Below, in pieces: positions 55,741 through 64,000 of a DNA stretch of 64,000 bases (positions within the stretch are counted from its first letter, which is position 1; each line of letters starts with the position of its first letter). The position numbers were made by a program, and so were the translations under genes. The stretch comes from Megalobrama amblycephala (lineage: Eukaryota; Chordata; Actinopteri; Cypriniformes; Xenocyprididae): assembly GCF_018812025.1 (NCBI RefSeq), contig NC_063054.1, forward strand, positions 27,371,856 through 27,435,855, read 5' to 3'. The notes below the pieces were generated by a model. The model was not told where the DNA came from. It saw only the letters and a list, made by a program, of their open reading frames with translations, and did not search any database.

Positions 55741-57324
55741 TAAAGATGCAGTCCGTAACTCTTTTTTTGTTTTGTTAAAAATGATTCAAAACCAATTTTT
55801 GAGCAAGTACATAACCAACCAGCCAGTGTTCAAAACTATTTCCTTACCTTAGCCCAATTCACAATGGTAAACTTGTAATAATGTTTTGTAATTCAGGTGG
55901 TACTGGTAGGTTTCTGCGGGAAATTTGAGCATGCAGCCGTTTGTCTTTGCATCACTACTTCACGTCTGTTTACATAAAGAATGAGTCCCAACTAGTAGGC
56001 TAAATCACATGTGAGGATGGCGGATCCTTTTCTCACAGCAGCTGCAATAATTAAACTTACCATTTTGATGGCGGATTGTAATCCAGAAAGGTCCAAATGA
56101 CAATTGTTAGTGACAACTGGAGATTCACCCGTAGTCAAAAGCAAAAGACTTCGGACTGCAGAGTGGCTACAGAAATTGAAATCTACAGGTAACGCTAATA
56201 CACACTAAATACACATAGTCTCGCAATGCTGATGTTGTTAACATTAACAATTTGAGAACAAAGTATAATGTAACACAGTTCGTATGACATCAAGTTCGTC
56301 CTTCACTGTCGTCACTCCTCCTTTTATGCTTCCGGAGCTCCTCCACGAGAGACTCAAGGCCGGTGTGCCTCGCAGGTGGAGCTCATTATCTCTCGCGTAA
56401 CCGGCCTCGCGCCGTTCCCTCACGGCTCTCGCCTGCCCTGCTCGCCACATATAACAATAGTAATAATTTGCACGGCTTGACATGATCCGAGCTAAGCGAT
56501 CGTTAGATTTAATCACCATTTGCAGCAAGATTTATTGTAATGCTTTTTTTCTCAGTTGTTCAGAACAAAAGTGGCAGACATGTTACTTGTTCAGATGACA
56601 TTTTCTGGTGAAAATTGTTATTTTGGTCATACTTCCAAGGGATGTCAATTTACACAAATTCCCATGATTGATGGTTGTTTAAATTAACGATCAATTAACC
56701 GATTAATCGTTAGCCTTAATACTGTAATATGTCTACTGCAGAGGCATAATAGTCAACAACATGACAGGGTGTGCATATGCTGCTCAAAACGCCATGTTCC
56801 TCACCAAATGAATGAGAAGTGTTTTTAATCTAAATAAAGGGCTAGTAGGATTGTAAAATGAGTTGATGTGATTGATCATTTAATTAAATTACTTATTAAT
56901 TAATCAAACATAACGACTTATACAACGTGTCAACGCCTCCTCAGATGCGTGCTTGTCAGAATGTGCGGACGCGCTCTTCCTGGAGCAATGTGCTGAAAGC
57001 GGCAACTAAACTAAATGAATTCACAACAATTTATTACAATACTGTTTTTATTTATGTTATGTAATATGACCGTCCCAATCGTAGTTATTATTAGTCGTGC
57101 ATTGCTGCTTGAGCTGCGCGTGCTGAAGTGCTGAATGAACACTGGTATACTGAAGCACTTCGCTAGCGCGATATTTAACTCAAAGAAACGCATCCTATAT
57201 GAGATTAATCAGATATATACAAAATAAACATAATATTACAGATTTTATCTGCACAAATAACTGCAATTGCAGAGTTCAAACAGAGATGGCAACAAAGAGG
57301 CAAAACTTACGGAATGCAGCTTTA
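55741..57324. mobile_element. DNA-transposon remnant with TAAAGATGCAGTCCGTAA ends
   Basis: The left end TAAAGATGCAGTCCGTAACT and the reverse-complemented right end TAAAGCTGCATTCCGTAAGT are inverted repeats with few mismatches. A second motif set near 56636-56720 (AGGGATGTCAATTT, AACCGATTAATCG) suggests a further insertion inside. No transposase frame was recognised. Confidence 0.6.
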
Positions 57325-57867
57325 TGATTAAGTGAATTTATATTAACTGGTAGTATTATTGTTTCATGGATATATTTAAGATAATAAGTACATTAAGTTG
57401 GTGTACTACTAAGAAATTATGGATCTATTTATCTCTTGCTTATTTACATTTTTTAATTGATACTTTTATTAATTCATCAATTGATTTCAGTTGAGCAAAT
57501 AATGTGATGAAAATGAAACCCTATAATTAAGATTTTTTTTAAATGATCAATTCTCACACATTATTTATAGCCACACTTTTAATGTTTTTAAATCAATTTA
57601 AATACACAGAGCTTCAGAGCTCCCTTATACATTTTCATTGTACAATTTAGTGTGTTGATTACTGATAAATATATATATAAATATATATATAAATAAATAT
57701 ATAAATATATGTTAAAAAATAGGTATTCTGAGAAAAAGAATACCACCTCTAGTTCATCCTAGTGAAGACTGAGCTCCTTGTTTTCCCAGCCAGGGATAGT
57801 GAAAGTGAAAATGACGTGACATGTGGCTAAACATGGTGTCCCATTCTCGGAATTTGTGCTCTGCACT

Positions 57868-58110
57868 GAACCCATCCAAGTGCACACACACAATAATGAA
57901 CACACACGGAGCAGTGGGCAGCCATTTTTGCTGCGGCACCCTGAGAGCGATTGGGGAGTAGCCTTGCTCAAGGGCATCTCATTTTTGGGTAATGAGAGTG
58001 TAAGAGAGTGCTGTTTATTCACTCCCCCCACCTACATTTCCAGTTGTTACAGAGACTCAAACCCACAACCTTTGGATTACAAGTCCGACTCTCCCAGTGC
58101 CGGCTGCAGG
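57868..58110. repeat. SINE-like or tRNA-like interspersed repeat fragment
   Basis: It contains GGAGCAGTGGGCAGCC, CTTGCTCAAGGGCA and ACTCAAACCCACAACC. On the minus strand the last resembles a Pol III B box (GGTTTGAGTCT). This motif chain recurs in many fish genomes. The family was not determined. Confidence 0.45.
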
Positions 58111-59300
58111 ATTTTTTTCTTGGGGGTGCTAAGGGGGGGCTTAACAGTTCAAAGGGGATGCTAAAAAAAAAAAACAAAGTACATCAATAACTTCAATACC
58201 CTACATTTATTGGATTTTACTTTTTTAATTTTACATTTTACATTAAACTACATTTACAAGTTTGCTACTAAGTGCAGTAGCTTATCACTTTTGCTTAACG
58301 CCTTTATTATTACCTTATCAGCTGTTTGAACTGTTTATTGAAAATTGTCGATTACAGTCCCATATATTGGTATGTACATCTTTGTATACTGCAGTGAGCT
58401 GTTTGGATCTAGATCCAACCCTATCCCCTGGATCTTGTGTTCTGCATGTGAGGACCATCTCACCATAGATGCTTTGGGAAAAGGACCCCAGCACAGCAGT
58501 TTATCACTACATCTCCGTTCCACAAGGCTTGTCAATAATAACACAATCCATGTTTGTTGACAGATAATAAATGTTTATTGACAACATCTCACAGAACATT
58601 CATGCAGATTTGTGTTCTTCTTCTAACATCATGAAAGTCATACCCTTCCTAAGCATGCTGAGTAACTATTGTCCAGGACTGACTACTGTGATGTATATAA
58701 GTCAGCCTTCCTCCATTCACAAACAAACCACTGCAAATTATCCAGAACGCAATGTTTTTTTGCAATTATGTTCATCCCTGACATTGTCATAGATGTTCAT
58801 TCTTAATGTTCTGAATTGCTCTGCCTGAGTGAGCTGTAATTTATGATAATGACTTGCAAATCACTTAAAATCACTTTGAATTTGAACTATGTTGTAATGC
58901 ACTCAAGATATTTGCATTTTTCATTGTTTGAACAAGTCACCACTAAATTCTGTTTCTACATGTTGGTTCTGATAAATTTGTGTTTTTGAAGATATCACTG
59001 CAAGTCATAAAGCATTCTCTGTAGACTAACAATAATATCATCCGTCATCATAAAAACTAATTTATTGCCTTTTGCTGTATGGATATTTTCATTTATTATA
59101 TTTTCACACTACCATTCACGGTTGTTGGAATTGCAAGTTACATATTTTATAAGTGGAAATTGCTCAGATCGCTGATAAACCTTATACTAATAATTTATAC
59201 CAAATAAAATGATTATCTTGTTGCAAAACGTTAATAAAACTTTTTTTTTTTTTTTTTTTTTTTAAATAGGGGCATTTTTAAGAATTCACAGAACACAAGG
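58111..59300. other. Intergenic and ptgs2 3' end region, no separate gene seen
   Basis: AT-rich, with a poly-T tract at 59241-59263. Minus-strand AATAAA signals lie at 59313-59318 and 59327-59332 and could end the ptgs2 transcript. No coding exons were recognised. Confidence 0.5.
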
Positions 59301-59760
59301 TAAAATATTACATTTATTGTGATTAATTTATTCATGAAGTCAATTTCAAGCATAAAACAAGCAAGTATCAATACTTTTTCAGATTAAACATAAGAGTTTA
59401 AAAAAAAAACAGTGTGTGAGATATTTTGTTAGAAAGAAAACTATTCTGAGATCTTGAGATGTTTCATTATGGAGATTGAGAGAAACAAAGGAAGAAAAAG
59501 GGCAGACAGTAAACAAACAACACAAGTTCATTCATTTAAACAGTGTAAACAACTAGAAAAGGGATTCAAGTAAAATCATGACAATATGACAGAATAAGCT
59601 AATCAGCAGTGCTGAAATCTGAGGTCTAATGTAAACTTTTTTTTTTACAATAAATGCATGTACACATTTAATAAATAGTTACAAATATAACATCAGATTT
59701 GTACAATACTAGTCATCAAAAATACAAAAATAGGAATTAAAAGATAATGTTCTCATTACA

Positions 59761-59803
59761 ATAAATATAATAAATAGACTTTAAATAAATAAATAAATAA
59801 TTA
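59761..59803 (-). promoter_or_regulatory. ptgs2: AU-rich element in the ptgs2 3' UTR
   Basis: Starting about 26 nt after the stop codon, the minus strand reads TTATTTATTTATTTATTTA and then further TATTTATT words. These are overlapping ATTTA pentamers of the class that controls COX-2 mRNA decay and translation in mammals. More ATTTA words follow near 59650-59690. Confidence 0.75.
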
Positions 59804-59829
59804 ATACATTTTCTTAAAGAATACATCTA

Positions 59830-62800
59830 TCAGAGCTCAGATGTCCGTTCTTTCAGTAAAACTGTCGGGTTGACATTTTGATCCGAATGGGAAGTACTTG
59901 CATTAATAGTGGTTGGTCCCGAATCTTTTACATTAGGCACATAGAAGGATGCCATAGGGCAGGGCCCTTTGACATTATTGCAAACCAATTTCTGCAGAGA
60001 GGCAGTGTTGATAATTTCAAACCCCACTTTGCCACCAAATGTGCTTGGTTTCCAGTACTCGGGGGAACAGATGGGATTTCCCAAAAGTCCTTTGAGGGAG
60101 TAGGGGGCACCCATCTCCACCATGGTCTCCCCAAAGATGGCATTGACCCTGGGCTTCTCAACCAGCAGACCAGCATAGAGCTCCACAGCATCCACATCTC
60201 CATACATCTCTTCAAGTTCAGCAGCCATTTCCTTTTCTCCTAAAACATAAAACAAGCTCAGTCAACTTAAATTGTTGACTTAAATACCACTGATTTTACA
60301 GCACCTGCAGGGTATACTGCAGGGTATGCTTGTGATGAAGGCAAAATAGCTGCGTTATTAGAATACTTCTGTGTTCAGACCTGATAAATATATTAAACCT
60401 CACCTGTCATTTCTTCAAAGGATTTGTATGGCTTCATGTTAAAGCGTTTCCTGTAGGCATTTATAGATTGGTAGCGCATTTGCCTGCTGTCTTCAATTGA
60501 CTTGATGGCCACCTTTAATACAGCCGGTGCAACATTACGCCCTCCAGCCACCTGGAGTAAAAGAGAAGATTTAAGATTCACCAAATCCTCACCACCAGTG
60601 GTACCTTGCAACAGTATCTAATCCAAAATATAGTAAACTAAAATTAGTTTTCAAGTCTTAGAATACATGAAAGCTTACCCTTCCAGCTATCTGTTTGGTG
60701 AAGGACTCAACCAAGCTGTTGACGCCATGGTCTGTCAGTATAGATGTGTTAAAGAGAAACTGCTTGTAATCGTAGACTTCGTCCTGGATGTGAAATTCAT
60801 TAGGCATAAGGGGGTGCCAGTGGTAAAGGGTGTTGAACTCAGAGGCGATCCTGTTCTGGTACTGGAAACGCTCGTTGAAGAGAAGTTCAGGATCAAACTT
60901 GAGCTTAAAATGGTATCCACTAAGGTGCTGGACATAATCTTCAATCACGATTTTGATTGTCTCACCTGTAAAATCAGAATACGGAACAAACGTTAGAACC
61001 ATAAGAGCTTTTGTAAATGTATTTTGAGGTACAGCTATTATTACATCCATTAACACGTCATACAAAACGTCAAGTTTACATATTGACCTGAATCTAAATT
61101 TCCTTTTCTCAGGACACTTACCAATAAGGATGAGCCGTGAGGTCTGAAACAGCCTCTCATCATCCCAGTCAGGATGCTCCTGCTTTAGTATATCACACAC
61201 TCGGTTGTGTTCACGCAGCCAGATAGTGGCATACATCATGAGTCCGGGAACCAGTCCAAAGGCCTCGTGACCCACGGCAAAACGACGGGACTCAGGTATA
61301 TGAGGAGGGTAGTGCATGTCTACTTGAACCTCATTGACTGTCGGAGGATAAACCTCACCATCCACAATCTGGTGAAAGCAATGTACACAAATATAGTCAC
61401 ATTTTCAGACAACCAGGTTTGTGATGTAAGAGGAAGAGCAAGTGAAAAATTTGTAAGTAACAAGACAGGAGAAATGCCAGAATTGCCTAATGTGGTGACT
61501 GAGAGTTCAGTGAACTGGAGGAGGTTATTTTATGGGGTGGAGACATTCCTTACCTTATATCTCAGTTTGCCGTCCTTAAAAAGTCTCAGCTTGTGTTGGC
61601 GTTCAAGGTCCTGTCCATATATGTGACCCAAGTCAACCTAAAGACACCAGGCAAAGTCAGTCAAATACTAAAATGAAAGCGAGCGGACATTTAATAAGTG
61701 GCAACTGAAAAGGTCGCACAGTATGTATAAGATACGCACCCCATGATTCACGGCTTTCGTGAAAGCTGGTCCTTTCTTCATGTCAGTTTTGAAGAACTGG
61801 TGTGTAAAATGTTGGGCAAAGAAAGCGAACATAAGACTGGTGCGTTGAGGGTCTGGAATGAACTTCCTCCTGAGAAGCAGTTTCTCAGCCAGCAGCTTCA
61901 CATCCGGCAGCTCTTTCTTACCTGGCAAGACAGATGAGAAAACAAATGAGAAAAAGACCTCTGCCATATAATTACATCTTCATTTCTGAATGTTATACAT
62001 TAACCCAAAAGTGGCCTCAATTGATGGACAGAAATAATGTTATAAGAGCATCTTGAATGTATATATACATATATATATATTTGCTTTTCTCGTCCACACA
62101 CCCAAGGCATGCAGGCAGGCAAGTTGAGTCCGCAAGCTTCCTGTCTAACTGTGATGCTAAAAATGTGAGAAAACAGGTCTGAGGAGAAAGAGACTCACCT
62201 GCAACTCCCATTGGTGTTGGGCAATCTTGAGGGACAGGAGGCAGTGTACGAGTGTAGTAGGAGAGATTGGAATAGGCTTCCCAGCTTTTGTAACCATAGT
62301 CAGCATTGAATATAGGGGGGCTGTCAATCAGATGGGCCCGTGCTGGATCAGGAGGAAAGGGAACAGTTACAGTTTTAATTATAAATAAAAATGATTGGTG
62401 GAAAGAAATTTTTAAAGTTACAGTTATTATTTTCAATTCAAAATTATAATTAAAAGTATTTCAGTTATGTTAAAAACTGGAGGTTTTATTAAAGAAATTA
62501 TTTCAGAGACAACTTACATGTTAGAACGTATCGCATTATGCCATTTCTCAAAAACGACACGTTGTTGACAATATTCCACAAGCTTTTGAAGTGTGTGAGA
62601 ATGTAATGCACCGTGTTTGGAGAAGGCTTCAGAGAAACTTTAAGCCATGTGAGAAACTCGGCTGTAAAAACGACACCAAAGTAAAAAGTTAGTTGAGTAT
62701 TGACAGAGAACAGGAAGCTTATTCTTTTTACAGAAGTCTATGCGGTTTTCACTTACGTGTTGTGCAGTTTTGACCGTAATATCCAGTGCGTGTACAGTCA

Positions 62801-63035
62801 CATTCATACGAGTCGGAGCTCATTTCAGTACAGACGCCGCGATTCTGACATGGCTGAGAGCAACAGGGGTTGGCTGCATAACCCAAAAAGGATTATTTTA
62901 GACGGCTTGACTTAGATTTTTATAGTATAGAAGTCATTCATAAAAATCATAATATGTGAAATGAAGAAATGTCTTACCTCCTTGGCAAACCATGAACCCC
63001 AGGTGCAAAAGAATAAATAATATAAAACTATTCAT
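59830..63035 (-). CDS. ptgs2: Prostaglandin G/H synthase 2 (cyclooxygenase-2), complete, 10 exons
   Basis: Converts arachidonate to PGG2 and then PGH2 at the ER lumen and nuclear envelope. Exons: 62978-63035, 62757-62873, 62518-62661, 62199-62342, 61740-61921, 61554-61637, 61122-61368, 60679-60965, 60404-60551, 59830-60239. They join in frame to 606 aa (human 604). A signal peptide covers residues 1 to about 19, then an EGF-like domain ([12 protein letters not shown]) and the membrane-binding segment. Key residues, native numbering: Arg108 (ovine 120), distal His195, catalytic Tyr373 (385) in TLYHWHP, heme His376 (388), Ser518 (530, aspirin site) in GAPYSLKG, and Val511 (523, COX-2 type). The COX-2-specific tail has an NAS sequon near residue 583 and ends RTSEL, an ER-retention-like signal. 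The a/b paralogue is undecided. Confidence 0.97.
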
Positions 63036-63129
63036 TCCGGTGGCGTGTATTGGTAACGTTAGATGTCTTAGGTATTTCCTCGCCAAGTCAGATCAGAGAA
63101 TGAATTAACTTTCGAGTGAGAGAGGTGTA

Positions 63130-63153
63130 GTTATATGAGCAGCCATGTGACGC
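63130..63153 (-). promoter_or_regulatory. ptgs2: ptgs2 core promoter: CRE/E-box and TATA box
   Basis: On the minus strand, about 95-120 bp upstream of the ATG, GCGTCACATG (63144-63153; CRE-like overlapping an E-box) precedes CATATAAC (63130-63137; TATA box) by a few bases. The order matches the well-studied mammalian COX-2 promoter, which has a CRE/E-box just upstream of TATA. Confidence 0.65.
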
Positions 63154-63426
63154 AACACTTGACTTGAATGAATTCCAATGATGACTCATCGCGCGTCTAC
63201 TGTAAGATGATACAGACAATGACAGAATCATATGTTGGTATAGCCTACCTACTGATTATCGGATGTCAAAAACTAATATCCCGTGAAAACATTCTAGCCT
63301 ACTATTAAATTAATATAAAATAAAATAATCCTCGTTAATACATGAACTGTATTACTGTAGAAAATGTTTAATAAACATTTCTCAAAAATTACATGCATTT
63401 TTATGAACGTTTTTTTTTTAAAGATT

Positions 63427-63449
63427 TTTCTTTCTCTCTCTCTCTCTCT

Positions 63450-63481
<32 letters not shown>
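63427..63481. repeat. CT tract followed by poly-A
   Basis: A (TC)n run at about 63427-63450 is followed directly by about 30 A residues, upstream of ptgs2. Slippage-prone simple sequence with no coding content. Confidence 0.9.
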
Positions 63482-63482
<1 letters not shown>

Positions 63483-63539
63483 ATCCTTGTTTGCTTGCGA
63501 CAACATGTTGATGTTCATATTGCATCATTCGCCACCTTG

Positions 63540-63657
63540 TGGAAGAAATGAAAACCGCTCAGCAGGTCCGCTATAGCAAGAGAAACCTGTTTTCTTCATC
63601 AGCTCTGCTCTGTGGAAAGTATCACTCCTTACTGATTGTTTTGCATGAAATTTAACG
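63540..63657 (+). other. Candidate 5' UTR exon of a divergent plus-strand gene
   Basis: The plus strand at 63657 shows a strong donor, AACG|GTGAGTAC. A second donor-like AGG|GTAAGA lies at 63976/63977. No coding sequence is visible before the window ends. In mammals PLA2G4A lies head-to-head with PTGS2, so this could be its first exon. The start of the exon is unknown and the left boundary given is arbitrary. Confidence 0.25.
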
Positions 63658-64000
63658 GTGAGTACTTTTTTTCCCTAAATAGAAATTTGCCTTTGTAACA
63701 TTTTCAGTCTATAAAATTATGTTCGACGAATGTTTTATTTTTATAGCCTACTACTATACAATCAAGTGACGTGTATTTTGACAGCAGAATGAAAAACAAT
63801 GCACACAGAGTGGGACAAGAGAAGATACTGAGGAAGATAAGATTATATCATCATAGGAAGCTTGTAGTTCCTCCTTCTCTTTAAAATAATCGTCTGACTG
63901 AAGCGCACCCTCTGAATAGAAGGAAAACAACGATTCTTTTTTTTTTTTTTCTCGGGATTTCTGGCTCCAGCCCAGGGTAAGATGAAATGTAAATTACTCA

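Noticed and set aside
56244..56528. 94-codon minus-strand frame inside the TAAAGATGCAGTCCG element
   Set aside because: It lies within a repeat and has no transposase motif.

Overview
The window is vertebrate nuclear DNA, most likely from a cyprinid (carp/zebrafish-like) teleost. The evidence is three spliced vertebrate genes in a conserved gene neighbourhood, short introns full of fish DNA-transposon remnants (including the very common cyprinid repeats with ends like GGGTTAGTTCACCC and CCGTTCAAAAGTTTGG), AT-rich intergenic DNA and many (AC)n, (TA)n and poly-A tracts. No bacterial, organellar or CRISPR features are present.

Layout. (1) 65-20766, minus strand: a complete tpr gene (nuclear pore basket protein). 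I resolved 50 coding exons whose lengths sum to 7080 nt, i.e. 2359 codons plus stop. (2) 20767-33232: intergenic DNA with a ~940-bp inverted-repeat element (21807-22748) and one apparently intact LTR retrotransposon (24515-31267). The retrotransposon has 917/915-bp LTRs, a 5-bp target duplication and a single 1573-codon gag-pol frame. (3) 33467-35610, minus strand: pdc (phosducin), 3 coding exons, 237 aa, plus a probable 5' UTR exon near 37336. (4) 37.4-59.3 kb: a gene-free interval dominated by nested DNA transposons, including two hAT-like insertions with visible target duplications. (5) 59830-63035, minus strand: a complete ptgs2 (cyclooxygenase-2), 10 exons, 606 aa, with a TATA box, a CRE/E-box and an AU-rich 3' UTR. 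(6) 63.6-64 kb: a possible plus-strand 5' UTR exon of a divergent neighbour.

The order tpr - pdc - ptgs2, all on one strand, matches the vertebrate TPR-PDC-PTGS2 block (human 1q31). The genes are neighbours by synteny rather than members of a shared pathway. No odr4 coding sequence was recognised beside tpr.

The most interesting item is the retrotransposon. Its integrase lies upstream of reverse transcriptase/RNase H, the Ty1/copia-like order that within Ty3/gypsy elements is known from the Gmr1 group. Its Gag carries a segment resembling the SCAN domain of vertebrate zinc-finger proteins. This group is already described in the literature; what is new here is this individual copy, which looks young and intact.

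Limits: all splice sites were placed by eye, using GT/AG consensus, reading-frame continuity and recall of family sequence. No alignment or repeat-library search was run.
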